Shown piece by piece: positions 25,662 through 34,993 of a stretch of 64,000 nucleotides of DNA. Both the position numbers and the translations under genes were made by a program. The notes beneath the pieces are model-generated. The model did not search any database. It had not been told where the DNA came from and saw only the letters and a list, made by a program, of their open reading frames with translations. Source of the stretch: Streptacidiphilus albus JL83 (GTDB lineage Bacteria; Actinomycetota; Actinomycetes; Streptomycetales; Streptomycetaceae); contig NZ_JQML01000001.1 in assembly GCF_000744705.1 (NCBI RefSeq), positions 8,318,017 through 8,382,016 of the forward strand, written 5' to 3'. Each line of letters opens with the position of its first letter. The stretch's first letter is position 1.

Positions 25662-27314
25662 GTGCACAGACGCACTCTCCGTACCGCGCTCCCGCTCGCG
25701 GCCCTGGCCCTGCTCACCAGCGCCTGCAGCAGCTCCGGCAGCCCCCTCGCCAAGAGCGGCTCCAAGAGCAACTTCAGCACCGCGCAGGCCACCACCGCGC
25801 CCGGCCAGGGGCCGCTGTCCGCCCTCACCTGGTACGGCGACTACCGCGCCCCCTACTCCGAGGACCCGCTGAAGACCGCCGACTACCCCGAGGAGACCAT
25901 CCTCGGCAACGTCTGCCCGCCGCTGCTGACCACCAACGCCGACTACAGCCTCAGCCCCGGCATCGCCTCCTCGTGGAACCAGCCGGACGCCGAGCACCTG
26001 GTGTTCGACCTGAACCCGAAGGCGACCTTCAGCGACGGCCACCCGGTCACCCCGGCCGACGTGGTCTACAGCCTGCTGCGCAACCAGGACCCCAACGAGG
26101 CCAGCAACTACTCCGACTCCTACACCGACGTCACCTCGGTCAAGGCCACCGGCGCCGAGCAGGTCACGGTCACCTTCAGCAAGCCCGACTACCTGTTCGT
26201 CCGCAACATGGGCATCCTCGCCGGGTCGATCGTGGAGAAGGCGTTCGCGGTGAAGGAGGGCGCGAACTTCGGCAACGCCAACGTGGGCGTGGTCTGCGCC
26301 GGTCCCTACACCGTCGCGTCGTTCGACGGCACCAACACCATGGTGCTGAAGCGCAACCCGGACTACTGGGACCCGGCGCACGCGGCCAAGGCCGCGACGG
26401 TCACCTTCACCTTCATGTCCGACCCCTCGGCGATAGCCAACGCGCTGTCCTCCGGCAGCCTGGACGGTGCGTTCGACCTGCCCCCCTCCACCATCAGCCA
26501 GCTGAACAAGGCCACCGACGGCAAGCTGTACGTCGGCGCGGCCGGCTCCACCACCCAGAACATCGACCTGATCGTCTCCCAGCTCACCGGCACCCTCGGT
26601 GATGTGCGGGTCCGTCAGGCGCTGTCGATGGCGATCGACCGCACCGGGATCGCGCAGACCCTGTTCAACGGCGCGGCCGACCCGCTCTACGCCGTCGCCG
26701 GACCCGGGTTCTGGCAGAGCAGCCCCGCCAAGTCCGTGTACCAGGCGGCCTACCAGAAGCTGGAGCAGAGCGCCGACATCGCCGGCGCCACCAAGCTCGT
26801 CCAGCAGGCCGGGGCCACCGGTAAGTCGGTCAGCATCGGGTACGCCGCCAGCAGCCCCACCGACGCCCAGCTCGCCGAGGTGCTGCAGCAGACCGGGGAC
26901 GCCATCGGCCTCAAGGTGAAGATCATCGGACTGCCGGACCAGCAGTACGGCGACCTCTTCATCGACCCCAAGGCCCGCGCGGCCTACGACTCCTTCATCA
27001 CCATCAACTACCTGGAGTACCCCGAGGCCGCGGACATGTACACCAGCTACGCCACCAAGGCCGGGGCGCAGAACTTCAACGGCTGGAGCGACCCCGCGGT
27101 CGAGGCCGACCTGCTCAAGGCCCAGGGGGCGGCGGACCCGGTGCAGCGGGCCGAGGCCGTCGTCGCCGCGCAGGCCGTCATCGCCAAGGCCCTGCCCTGG
27201 ATCCCGATCGTCGCCCCGCGCGCCCTGCTGTTCCAGAACAAGGCCGTCACCGGCGCTCCGCTCACCTTCTCCTACATGGACAACGCCTGGGCCGCCGCGA
27301 TGGGAGCCCCCTGA
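25662..27314 (+). CDS. ABC transporter substrate-binding lipoprotein, family 5 (Dpp/Opp-type)
   Basis: The 550-residue protein has a signal peptide RRTLRTALPLAALALL and lipobox TSAC, then a family 5 extracellular solute-binding domain: ILGNVCPPLLTTNADY, KATFSDGHPVTPADVVYSLL, VCAGPYTVASFD, and VRQALSMAIDRTGIAQTLFN. The mature protein is anchored outside the membrane and captures a peptide-like or glycoside-like ligand. The GTG at 25662 was chosen for its GAGAGG ribosome binding site and because it starts the signal peptide. It is followed with a 1-base overlap by the permease gene. Confidence 0.9.
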   Translation: MHRRTLRTALPLAALALLTSACSSSGSPLAKSGSKSNFSTAQATTAPGQGPLSALTWYGDYRAPYSEDPLKTADYPEETILGNVCPPLLTTNADYSLSPGIASSWNQPDAEHLVFDLNPKATFSDGHPVTPADVVYSLLRNQDPNEASNYSDSYTDVTSVKATGAEQVTVTFSKPDYLFVRNMGILAGSIVEKAFAVKEGANFGNANVGVVCAGPYTVASFDGTNTMVLKRNPDYWDPAHAAKAATVTFTFMSDPSAIANALSSGSLDGAFDLPPSTISQLNKATDGKLYVGAAGSTTQNIDLIVSQLTGTLGDVRVRQALSMAIDRTGIAQTLFNGAADPLYAVAGPGFWQSSPAKSVYQAAYQKLEQSADIAGATKLVQQAGATGKSVSIGYAASSPTDAQLAEVLQQTGDAIGLKVKIIGLPDQQYGDLFIDPKARAAYDSFITINYLEYPEAADMYTSYATKAGAQNFNGWSDPAVEADLLKAQGAADPVQRAEAVVAAQAVIAKALPWIPIVAPRALLFQNKAVTGAPLTFSYMDNAWAAAMGAP

Positions 27315-28261
27315 TGGGGCGGCTGGTGCTGCACCGCCTCGGCGGGCTGGTCACCACGCTGCTGCTGTCCAGCGTGGTGATCTTCGGCAGCCTCTACCTC
27401 GCCCCCGGCAGCCCCGAGGACGTGCTCTTCGGGAGCCGGCAGCCCACGGCGGCGGCCCGCGCCGCCGTGGCCCACCGGCTGCACCTCGACCAGCCGCTGC
27501 CGGTCCGCTACTGGGACTGGCTCACCGGCGTCCTCCACGGCGACCTGGGGACCTCCATGGTCACCGGCCAGTCCGTGGCCGACCGGGTCGGCGGCCACCT
27601 CGGCACCAGTCTGCTGCTGGTCACCCTGACCATGGTGATCGTCGTCGTGCTCGGGATCGGCATGGGCGCGGTCGCGGCCATGCGCCCCGGCGCCGTGGAC
27701 GCCGCCGCCAACGCCGCCACCTCGGTGTCGGTCACCGTGCCCTCCTTCGTCGCCGCCTCGCTGCTGATCTCGGTGTTCGCGGTGCACCTCGGCTGGTTCC
27801 CGGAGTCCGGCATCGGCAGCGGGTTCGGCGGGGAACTGCACGGGCTGGTCCTGCCCGCGATCGCCATGGCGATCATGAGCATCGGCTTCCTCGCCCGGAT
27901 CTCCCGCAACGCCCTGCGCGAGGAACTCCAGAAGGAGCACGTGCAGACCGCGCTGGTGCGCGGCCTGCCCCGGTGGGCGGTGCTCCGCGACCACGTGTTC
28001 CGCAACGCCCTGCCCCCGATCATCACCGCCGTCGCGCTGCTGACCTCCGGCACCTTCGCCTCCACCCTGATCGTGGAGACCGCCTTCGCCGTCCCCGGCA
28101 TCGGGCAGCTCACCATCTCGTCCGTGGGCCAGAAGGACTTCCCGGTGGTGCAGGCCGTCTCACTGCTGCTGGTCGCGGCATTCGTGATCTGCAATGCCGT
28201 CAGCGACCTGATCCAGGCGCTGATCGACCCGCGGCTGCGCACCACCAGGAGGACCGCATGA
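27314..28261 (+). CDS. ABC transporter permease, DppB-like
   Basis: The 315-residue permease has six transmembrane helices and the DppB family features: the N-terminal LGGLVTTLLLSSVVIFGSLY, the segment HRLHLDQPLPVRYWDWL, and the EAA-type loop EHVQTALVRGLPRWAVLRDH. The start TGATG overlap with the upstream stop suggests translational coupling. It forms the inner-membrane channel with the next permease. The substrate is defined by the upstream lipoprotein. Confidence 0.92.
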   Translation: MGRLVLHRLGGLVTTLLLSSVVIFGSLYLAPGSPEDVLFGSRQPTAAARAAVAHRLHLDQPLPVRYWDWLTGVLHGDLGTSMVTGQSVADRVGGHLGTSLLLVTLTMVIVVVLGIGMGAVAAMRPGAVDAAANAATSVSVTVPSFVAASLLISVFAVHLGWFPESGIGSGFGGELHGLVLPAIAMAIMSIGFLARISRNALREELQKEHVQTALVRGLPRWAVLRDHVFRNALPPIITAVALLTSGTFASTLIVETAFAVPGIGQLTISSVGQKDFPVVQAVSLLLVAAFVICNAVSDLIQALIDPRLRTTRRTA

Positions 28262-29154
28262 ACCCCATCCCGAGGCTGCGCCGGGTCCGCGCCGCGCTCG
28301 GCCCCTCCGGCACCGTCGCCGCGGTCTTCATGATCGTGGTGCTGGTGACGGCGGTCGCCGCCCCGCTGCTCGCGCCCTACGGCCCCAACACCGCCTCCCT
28401 GCTCGACTCCTTCGCCCAGCCCTCCGCCTCGCACCTGCTCGGGGCCGACGGCATCGGCCGCGACATCCTGTCCCGGCTGATGTTCGGCGCCCGCACCAGC
28501 CTGCTTGGACCGGCCTTCATCGTCTGCATCGCGCTGCTCATCGGCATCCCGCTGGCGCTGGCCGCCTGCTGGTACGGCGGCATCGTGGACAGCGTCATCG
28601 CCCGGGTCTTCGACATCGTCTACGCGATGCCGGGCCTGCTGCTCGCGGTCCTCGCGGTGTCCCTGTTCGGCCCGGGGCTGATGCCGGCCGTGGCCGCGCT
28701 GTCCATCGCCTACATCCCCTTCCTGGCCCGGATCGTCCTCGCCGCGGCCCGGCAGCAGCGGGTCAGCCCGTACGTCGACGCCCTGTCGGTGCAGGGCTTC
28801 GGTGCGATCCGGATCACCACCCGGCACATCCTGCGCAACATCGTGCCGGTGGTCGTCGGACAGGCCGCGATCGCCTTCGGCTACGCCCTGCTGGACCTGG
28901 CCTCGCTGTCCTACCTGGGGCTCGCGGTCCAGGCGCCGACCGCCGACTGGGGCGTCATGGTCAGCGACGAGACCGCGCTGCAGCAGGGCTACTGGCTGCC
29001 GATCCTCGCCCCCGGCGTCCTCATCGTGCTGTGCGTGCTCTCCCTCACCGTCATCGGTGCGCGGATCAGCGGCGAGCGCCCGCAGCCCTACCTGCTGCGG
29101 CGCAGCCGGAAGCGCACCGTCGCGAGCCCCGCACTCACTGGAGCCGCCGTATGA
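28258..29154 (+). CDS. ABC transporter permease, DppC-like
   Basis: The 298-residue protein has six predicted helices and DppC features: HLLGADGIGRDILSRLMFGA near the N-terminus and the EAA loop PYVDALSVQGFGAIRITTRH. The ATG at 28258 overlaps the preceding stop by 4 bases (ATGA). It pairs with the DppB-like permease. Confidence 0.92.
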   Translation: MNPIPRLRRVRAALGPSGTVAAVFMIVVLVTAVAAPLLAPYGPNTASLLDSFAQPSASHLLGADGIGRDILSRLMFGARTSLLGPAFIVCIALLIGIPLALAACWYGGIVDSVIARVFDIVYAMPGLLLAVLAVSLFGPGLMPAVAALSIAYIPFLARIVLAAARQQRVSPYVDALSVQGFGAIRITTRHILRNIVPVVVGQAAIAFGYALLDLASLSYLGLAVQAPTADWGVMVSDETALQQGYWLPILAPGVLIVLCVLSLTVIGARISGERPQPYLLRRSRKRTVASPALTGAAV

Positions 29155-30155
29155 CCGCCACCCCGCTGCTGGAACTCAGCGGCGTCACCGTGCACCTGGC
29201 GGACCGCAGTGCCGCCGGGGCCGGGGCCCGCAGGCCGGTCCTGGACGGGATCGACCTGACCCTCGCCCCCGGCGAGGCCCTCGGCCTGGTCGGCGAGTCC
29301 GGCTCCGGCAAGTCCATGACCGTCCGTGCCGTCACCCGGCTGCTGCCGGGCGGCGCCGAGGTCGAGGGCAGCATCCGCTTCGACGGCCAGGACATCGCCG
29401 CCATGGACGCCGGCGCGCTGCGCGGCTACCGCGACAACGGCGTCGGCATGATCTTCCAGGACCCCCGGGCCCACATCAACCCGACCCGGCGCATCGGCGC
29501 GTTCCTGGTCGAGGCGCTGGTCAGGAACCGGGGCATGGGCCGCCGCGAGGCCGAGGCCCGGGCCGTCCGGGTGCTCACCGAGGTGGGCATCGACGACCCG
29601 GCGCGGCGGCTGCGGCAGTACCCCCACGAGCTGTCCGGCGGGATGCTGCAACGCGTCATGATCGCCTCGGTGCTGCTCGCCGAGCCCCGGCTGGTGCTCG
29701 CCGACGAACCCACCACGGCCCTGGACGTCACCATCCAGGCCGAGGTCGTCGGCATCCTCGACCGGCTGCGCCGGGAGCGCGGCCTGGGCATGGTCTTCAT
29801 CACCCACGACCTGGACCTGGCCCTCGCGGTCTGCGGCCGGGTCGCGGTGATGTACGCCGGGCGGATCGTCGAACTCCGCGAGGCCGACGAACTGCACCAG
29901 CGCGCGGCCCACCCCTACACCCTGGGCCTGCTCGGCTCGCGCCCCTCGATCGACGAGCGGTCCGAACGCCTCCAGGCGATTCCGGGGCGTCCGGTCTCGG
30001 CCTTCGAGGCCGGTCCGGGCTGCGCCTTCGCCGACCGCTGCGGCCACGTCCAGCCGGTCTGCCGCGAGGTCCGCCCCGAACTGGAGCCCTTCCGGGGCGG
30101 ACTGGTGCGCTGTCACCGGGTCGCCGAGATCACCCTCCAGGAGGCGACGGCATGA
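29151..30155 (+). CDS. ABC transporter ATP-binding protein, DppD-like
   Basis: The 334-residue ATPase has Walker A GESGSGKS, signature LSGGM, and Walker B LVLADEP with DVTIQ following, typical for DppD/OppD. The C-terminal extension carries a Cys cluster (GCAFADRCGHVQPVC and a later Cys) as in the oligopeptide_TIGR family that may hold an iron-sulfur or metal site. It overlaps the upstream stop by ATGA. It energises import together with the next protein. Confidence 0.92.
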   Translation: MTATPLLELSGVTVHLADRSAAGAGARRPVLDGIDLTLAPGEALGLVGESGSGKSMTVRAVTRLLPGGAEVEGSIRFDGQDIAAMDAGALRGYRDNGVGMIFQDPRAHINPTRRIGAFLVEALVRNRGMGRREAEARAVRVLTEVGIDDPARRLRQYPHELSGGMLQRVMIASVLLAEPRLVLADEPTTALDVTIQAEVVGILDRLRRERGLGMVFITHDLDLALAVCGRVAVMYAGRIVELREADELHQRAAHPYTLGLLGSRPSIDERSERLQAIPGRPVSAFEAGPGCAFADRCGHVQPVCREVRPELEPFRGGLVRCHRVAEITLQEATA

Positions 30156-30991
30156 GCGCAGCGGACAACGGACCCGCCGCGGCGGCGGTCGCCGTCTCCG
30201 GCCTCACCAAGGTCTTTCGGGTCCCTGGCGGATCGAGTCCCGGCGGCCAGGGCAGCCGCAGGCACACCGCCGTGGCCGACGTGGCCTTCAGCGTCCCGGC
30301 CGGCGGCTCGCTGGGCATCGTGGGGGAGTCGGGGTCCGGGAAGACCACCATCGCCCGGATGCTGGTCGGACTCGAACGCCCGAGCGGCGGCAGCATCGCG
30401 GTCCTCGGCCGGGACCGCTCCGCCCCGGCCCGGAGCGCGGCCGAGCGCAACCGCAGGGCCCGCGAGCTGCAGATCGTCTTCCAGGACCCGTACACCTCGC
30501 TCGACCCGAGCCAGAGCGTCCGGGCGGCGGTCGAGGAGGTGCTCCGGCACCACACCCGGCTGACGGCGGAGCAGCGGGCCGCCCGGCTGGCCGAGCTGGT
30601 GGACCAGGTCGGCCTGACCGATCGCCAGGCCGGGGCGCTGCCCCGGGACCTCTCCGGCGGCCAGCGGCAACGGGTGGCCATCGCACGGGCGTTGGCGGCC
30701 CAGCCGCAGGTGCTGCTGCTGGACGAGGCGGTGTCGGCGCTCGACGTCTCGATCCAGGCGCAGATCCTCAACCTGCTCGCCGACATCCGCGCCGCCACCG
30801 GCATCGCCTACCTGCTGATCTCGCACGACCTGGCGGTGGTCCGACAGCTCTGCGACACGGTGCTGGTGCTGCGGCGCGGGCAGGTGGTCGAACAGGGCGA
30901 CTGCGCCCGGGTGCTGGACGCCCCGGCCGAGGAGTACACCAGGGCGCTGCGCGCGGCCGTGCCGGTCCCCGGCTGGCGTCCGGGCGTGTGA
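30152..30991 (+). CDS. ABC transporter ATP-binding protein, DppF-like
   Basis: The 279-residue ATPase has Walker A GESGSGKTT, the Q-loop QIVFQDPYTSLDPSQ, signature LSGGQRQR, and Walker B VLLLDEAVSALDVSIQAQIL. It lacks the DppD Cys tail. The ATG at 30152 overlaps the DppD stop by 4 bases and has GGAGG upstream. It completes the importer; the operon ends here. Confidence 0.92.
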   Translation: MSAADNGPAAAAVAVSGLTKVFRVPGGSSPGGQGSRRHTAVADVAFSVPAGGSLGIVGESGSGKTTIARMLVGLERPSGGSIAVLGRDRSAPARSAAERNRRARELQIVFQDPYTSLDPSQSVRAAVEEVLRHHTRLTAEQRAARLAELVDQVGLTDRQAGALPRDLSGGQRQRVAIARALAAQPQVLLLDEAVSALDVSIQAQILNLLADIRAATGIAYLLISHDLAVVRQLCDTVLVLRRGQVVEQGDCARVLDAPAEEYTRALRAAVPVPGWRPGV

Positions 30992-31188
30992 GCGGGCGGC
31001 CGAGGGCGCTCGCCCGGCGGCGGACCGGCGCTCCGTGCGCCCCCGGGGCGTCCGTGCGCCCCGGGATCGGCCCGATTCCCGGGGCCCGCCCGGTTTCCCG
31101 GCGCCCGCGCGGGTGCAGGACCGTACTGTGGGGACCTGCTGGGACGACGGTCGATCCGTGGGAGTACGGTGAGCTGGTGGACGGACAG

Positions 31189-31217
31189 TTGCACACCGAC
31201 CTCTCATGGCCGATAGT
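31189..31217 (+). promoter_or_regulatory. Possible promoter of the 90-residue gene
   Basis: TTGCAC (31189-31194) is followed after 17 bases by GATAGT (31212-31217), 4 of 6 matching TATAAT. Initiation near 31224 would give a leader of about 33 bases to the ATG at 31257 and exclude the upstream ATG at 31206. The -35 box is weak. The 265 bases between the importer operon and this gene hold nothing else that I can support. Confidence 0.35.
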
Positions 31218-31256
31218 CTTCGCTCCACGGCCCTGGTGCCTTCCAAGGGGTGGGAT

Positions 31257-31529
31257 ATGAATCAGATGCAGCATGTGCGCAGCAGGCCGCGGGTTCCCGC
31301 GGTCCAGTGCGGCACGGGAGCGGCGAGCCGACGGCTCGACCGTCACCTCGCCGTGCTCGGCGCACCTGCGCTCCCGCAGGTGGATGTGGCAGACGCGGTC
31401 GGCCTCATAAGGGAGTTGACGCCCCGTGGGCTCAACTCGACGGAGGCGCGCCCCAATCGCGGGGCGCGTATGGTGCTGCTCGCGCCGCTCAAGCGTCTCA
31501 CCCGCTCGCTGTTCGGCGGCCGCAGGTAG
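31257..31529 (+). CDS. Small basic protein of unknown function
   Basis: The 90-residue protein starts MNQMQHVRSRPRVPAVQCG and has a central LDRHLAVLGAPALPQVDVAD and a basic tail. I recall similar short proteins in Streptomyces but no function. One conserved cysteine is visible. The ATG at 31257 follows a GGGGTGGGA ribosome binding site, which is why I prefer it over the ATG at 31206. Arg and Pro are frequent; no membrane segment or signal peptide is visible. Confidence 0.6.
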   Translation: MNQMQHVRSRPRVPAVQCGTGAASRRLDRHLAVLGAPALPQVDVADAVGLIRELTPRGLNSTEARPNRGARMVLLAPLKRLTRSLFGGRR

Positions 31530-31616
31530 GTCGCCGGGAACCCGGCCGTGACCAGGAGGTCCCGGCCGGGTCTGGCATGCCCGCAGTCGGCTCGGGCGCG
31601 GTCAGCTCGGCTGCGG

Positions 31617-32057
31617 TCAGCCCAGGGCGATCTGGTAGGCCCGGTCCTCGGCGCGCTCGCTCAGCCGCCAGCCCTCCGGGGTGCGGACCACGGTGTCGCG
31701 GTACCAGAGGCCGCAGACCAGCACCCCCGGCTCCTTGCCCGCTTCTGCCGGCAGCGCCATCGGGTTGTGGCACATGGTCCGCACCGTGGCCCGGTCGCCG
31801 CCCTCCCGCTCCAGTTCGATCGCGCAGTTGGCGACCAGGTGCTGGGTGGCGGTGAACAGCGGCAGTACCGACGACAGGAAGGCGACCACCTCGTCCACCG
31901 TGCCGACCGGCCCGCCGAAGGCGGTGTAGTCGACGGTGGCGTCCTCGGTGAAGACCGCCCGGAACAGCGGCCAGTCGCGGGTGTCCACGGCATGGGCGTA
32001 ACGGACCATCAGGTCCTGGATCTCCAGCCGGTCCGAGATCTCCTGCAAGCTCAGCAT
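31617..32057 (-). CDS. Nuclear transport factor 2-like (SnoaL) family protein
   Basis: The 146-residue protein has the SnoaL-like fold signature: EISDRLEIQDLMVRYAHAVD, then WPLFRAVFTEDATVDYTAFG and a later HLVANCAIEL strand with RDTVVRTPEGWRLSERAED. These proteins form small cone-shaped barrels and act as isomerases, dehydratases or ligand binders; Asp and His residues in the pocket are present here, but the substrate cannot be inferred. The ATG at 32057 starts the first helix. It stands alone between two forward genes. Confidence 0.75.
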   Translation of the reverse strand: MLSLQEISDRLEIQDLMVRYAHAVDTRDWPLFRAVFTEDATVDYTAFGGPVGTVDEVVAFLSSVLPLFTATQHLVANCAIELEREGGDRATVRTMCHNPMALPAEAGKEPGVLVCGLWYRDTVVRTPEGWRLSERAEDRAYQIALG

Positions 32058-32262
32058 CGGCCCAGTGTGGGCAGGCCGGCCCGAGAAGAGAAGGCCCGTG
32101 CACCGCACGCTCCCCGGACCGGCACGCCCCCGGACCGGCACGTCCCCGGATCGGCGTAGCAGCGCGCGCGGCCGCCGCCGTCGCTGCCTACCGTCGGAAG
32201 TGCTTCTGCCCGGGGCGCGGACCTGCGCCTGACGGGCACTCCGCCACGAGAGGGCAGATCCG

Positions 32263-32766
32263 ATGGCCACGTCCCGCCGTTCCACCGCCGTCCTGGCCGC
32301 CGCTCTCGGTGCGCTGCTGCTGACCGGCACCGCCGCCTGCTCCTCCGGGTCGAGCGCCGCCAAGGCGGTCGGCTCCGCCGCCGCCAAGGCCGCCGGGGCG
32401 GCGTCCTCGCTGGGCGCCTCGGCGGTGGCCGCCGCCTCGGGCAAGGCCGTGGCGGCTGCCGGTGCGGCCGGTTCGGCGGTGTCCGCCGCGGCCTCCTCGG
32501 CGAAGGCCGCGGTGACCAGCAATGTCACGGTCGGTCAGTTCTGCGCGTCCAAGGGCAGCAGCGGTAGGACCGGCAAGGGCGAGACGGTCACCTGCGCCGC
32601 CGACTCCAGCGGGCGGAACCGCTGGACGGCGGTCACCGCCTCCACCGCCACCGGCACGAACGGCGCCTTCTGCTCCTCGGTCGGTTCGACCGCGACCGGG
32701 TCCAACAACGTGAGCCTGGTCTGCACCCGGGACTCCGACGGCCGCAGCCGCTGGACCACCAAGTAG
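32263..32766 (+). CDS. Secreted Ala-rich lipoprotein with two Cys modules
   Basis: The 167-residue protein has a signal peptide with lipobox TAAC, then about 70 residues made mostly of Ala, Ser, Gly, Val and Lys, probably a helical or flexible stalk. The C-terminal half is two copies of a 33-residue module: one with [17 protein letters not shown] and GRNRWT, the other with [17 protein letters not shown] and GRSRWT. Each copy has two Cys that could form one disulphide. No known family is recognised; similar modules occur in Streptomyces secreted proteins as I recall. ATG at 32263. Confidence 0.65.
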   Translation: MATSRRSTAVLAAALGALLLTGTAACSSGSSAAKAVGSAAAKAAGAASSLGASAVAAASGKAVAAAGAAGSAVSAAASSAKAAVTSNVTVGQFCASKGSSGRTGKGETVTCAADSSGRNRWTAVTASTATGTNGAFCSSVGSTATGSNNVSLVCTRDSDGRSRWTTK

Positions 32767-32868
32767 CCCTCGGCGCGGGGAACGGTCCGTCGGATTGCCC
32801 GGAGTCGGGCGCGGGCAGGAGAGCGACGACATCCGGACGACGCACCATCCGAGAAGGGCCACCCCAGC

Positions 32869-34275
32869 ATGGCGTTGCACAGCGGAAACCAGAACGCGCA
32901 CGGCGGACGCCGGCTCTCGGTGAACCCCTTCCTGGGGGCGGCCAACCCCGTCCCCGGGATGGAGATCGCCCCGCCCCGGCACCGGCTCCCGCAGGGGCCG
33001 ATGGCGCCGGACACCGCCTACCAGTTCATCCACGACGAGCTGATGCTCGACGGCAACGCCCGGCTCAACCTGGCGACCTTCGTCACCACCTGGATGGAGC
33101 CGCAGGCGGCGGCGCTGATGTCGGAGTGCCTCGACAAGAACATGATCGACAAGGACGAGTACCCGCAGACCGCCGAGCTGGAGAACCGCTGCGTGGCGAT
33201 GCTGGCCGACCTCTGGCACGCCCCCGTGCCCGAGCAGGCCATCGGCTGCTCCACCACCGGCTCCAGCGAGGCGTGCATGCTGGCCGCGCTCGCCCTCAAG
33301 CGCCGCTGGATGCGCCGCAACGCCGACCGCTACGCCGCCGGGGCCCGGCCCAACCTGGTCATGGGCGTCAACGTCCAGGTCTGCTGGGACAAGTTCTGCA
33401 ACTTCTGGGAGGTCGAGGCGCGCACCGTCCCGATGGAGGGTGACCGCTACCACCTGGACGCCGCCTCCGCCGCCGCCCACTGCGACGAGGACACCATCGG
33501 CGTGGTCGCCATCCTCGGCTCCACCTTCGACGGCTCCTACGAGCCGGTCGAGGAGATCTGCGCGGCCCTGGACGAGCTCCAGCGCAGCACCGGCCTGGAC
33601 ATCCCGGTGCATGTCGACGGCGCCTCCGGCGCCATGGTCGCGCCCTTCCTGGACGAGGACCTGGTCTGGGACTTCCGGCTGCCCCGGGTCGCCTCGATCA
33701 ACACCTCGGGGCACAAGTTCGGCCTGGTCTACCCGGGCGTCGGCTGGGCGCTCTGGCGCGACCGCGAGGCGCTGCCGGAGGAGCTGGTGTTCCGGGTGAA
33801 CTACCTCGGCGGCGACATGCCCACCTTCGCGCTGAACTTCTCCCGCCCCGGCGCCGAGGTGGTCGCGCAGTACTACACCTTCCTGCGGCTCGGCCGGGAG
33901 GGCTACCGCGCCGTCCAGCAGGCCAGCCGGGACGTCGCCACCGGGCTGGCGGCCAGGATCGAGGAGCTGGGCCCGTTCCGGCTGCTGAGCCGGGGCGACG
34001 AGCTGCCGGTCTTCGCGTTCACCACCAAGGACGAGGTGACCGCCTTCAACGTGTTCGACGTCTCACGCCGGCTCCGGGAGCGCGGCTGGCTGGTTCCCGC
34101 CTATACGTTCCCTGAGAATCGCACGGACCTGGCCGCGGCCCGGATCGTCTGCCGCAACGGCTTCTCGGACGACCTCGCCGACCTGCTGGTCGCCGACCTG
34201 ACCAGGCTGATCCCGGAGCTGGAGGGCCAGTCGGGCCCGCTGCACCCGTCTGCGTGCACCCCGTTCCACCACTGA
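32869..34275 (+). CDS. gadB: Glutamate decarboxylase
   Basis: The 468-residue enzyme is a PLP-dependent group II decarboxylase of the glutamate type. It shows the N-terminal [40 protein letters not shown], the cofactor Asp/His region [13 protein letters not shown], and the PLP-binding Lys283 in [16 protein letters not shown]. It converts glutamate to GABA with CO2 release. The C-terminus has the HH pair as in GAD family members that close the active site at low pH, here encoded just before a tandem repeat. No antiporter gene is adjacent, so a role in acid resistance cannot be assumed. Confidence 0.93.
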   Translation: MALHSGNQNAHGGRRLSVNPFLGAANPVPGMEIAPPRHRLPQGPMAPDTAYQFIHDELMLDGNARLNLATFVTTWMEPQAAALMSECLDKNMIDKDEYPQTAELENRCVAMLADLWHAPVPEQAIGCSTTGSSEACMLAALALKRRWMRRNADRYAAGARPNLVMGVNVQVCWDKFCNFWEVEARTVPMEGDRYHLDAASAAAHCDEDTIGVVAILGSTFDGSYEPVEEICAALDELQRSTGLDIPVHVDGASGAMVAPFLDEDLVWDFRLPRVASINTSGHKFGLVYPGVGWALWRDREALPEELVFRVNYLGGDMPTFALNFSRPGAEVVAQYYTFLRLGREGYRAVQQASRDVATGLAARIEELGPFRLLSRGDELPVFAFTTKDEVTAFNVFDVSRRLRERGWLVPAYTFPENRTDLAAARIVCRNGFSDDLADLLVADLTRLIPELEGQSGPLHPSACTPFHH

Positions 34276-34305
34276 GCGTTCCACCACTGAGCGTTCCACC
34301 ACTGA
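34261..34305 (+). repeat. 15-bp tandem repeat, three copies, spanning the stop codon
   Basis: Three copies of GCGTTCCACCACTGA (the first with C in place of the initial G) follow each other directly. Each contains TGA, and the period keeps all three stops in the gadB frame. The first TGA is the stop used. Confidence 0.85.
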
Positions 34306-34320
34306 CCGGAACCGCCGCGC

Positions 34321-34956
34321 TCAGCGCCGCCCGGCGGTGAGCGCGGCGCCGATGGCGAGTGCCAGCCGGTCCAGGTAGTCGCGGGTGATCGGGGTCCTGG
34401 CCACCAGCAGCCGCCAGTAGAGCGGCCCCGCGATCAGGTCGAGCGCCAGGTCGGGGTCGGTGTCGGCGGGCAGCTCGCCGCGCGCGACGGCCTTGCGGAC
34501 CAGGGCGGCGCTGCTGTCCCGCTGCGCCTCGCGCAGGGCCACCGCCAGGGTCTCGGCGATCTCCGGGTTGCGCGCGGCCTCCGCCAGCAGGTCGGGCACG
34601 ATCTGCGCGGCCATGGGGTGCCGCAGCACCCGGGCGACGACGTGCACGAACATCTGCAGGTCGTTCTGGAGCGAACCGGTGTCCGGCAGCACCAGCCCCA
34701 GCGAGGCGACCTCCGAGACCACCTCGATGACCATGGGAAGCTTGGAGCGCCAGCGCCGGTAGACGGCGGTCTTGCCGACGCCCGCCCGGCGGGCGACGGC
34801 CTCGATGGAGAGTCGCCCGTAGCCGACGGCGGCCAGCTCCTGGAAGACGGCGAGGCGGATGGCCTCGGTCACATCGTCGCGCAGGACGGCGGCGCCGGCG
34901 GGCGCGCGCTTGGTCTCGGTGGACCCCTTGGCTGCCGTTGTCCGCTCCGTTCGCAT
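34321..34956 (-). CDS. TetR family regulator
   Basis: The 211-residue protein has a TetR domain (VTEAIRLAVFQELAAVGYGR, SIEAVARRAGVGKTAVYRRW) followed by a TetR_C-type ligand domain. The upstream ATG at 34974 also fits the frame, but ATG at 34956 has AGGGGA 8 bases away and was chosen. It is divergent from the Wzm/Wzt-like export genes, with two copies of a 22-bp element between, so it probably controls that exporter and itself. Confidence 0.82.
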   Translation of the reverse strand: MRTERTTAAKGSTETKRAPAGAAVLRDDVTEAIRLAVFQELAAVGYGRLSIEAVARRAGVGKTAVYRRWRSKLPMVIEVVSEVASLGLVLPDTGSLQNDLQMFVHVVARVLRHPMAAQIVPDLLAEAARNPEIAETLAVALREAQRDSSAALVRKAVARGELPADTDPDLALDLIAGPLYWRLLVARTPITRDYLDRLALAIGAALTAGRR

Positions 34957-34993
34957 GGGATCCCCTGTCAGCATCTCAGCAGTATAGCGTCAG

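Noticed and set aside
31257-31529. The small basic protein considered as a RiPP precursor
   Set aside because: It has no modifying enzyme gene nearby and its composition is that of a small basic cytoplasmic protein.
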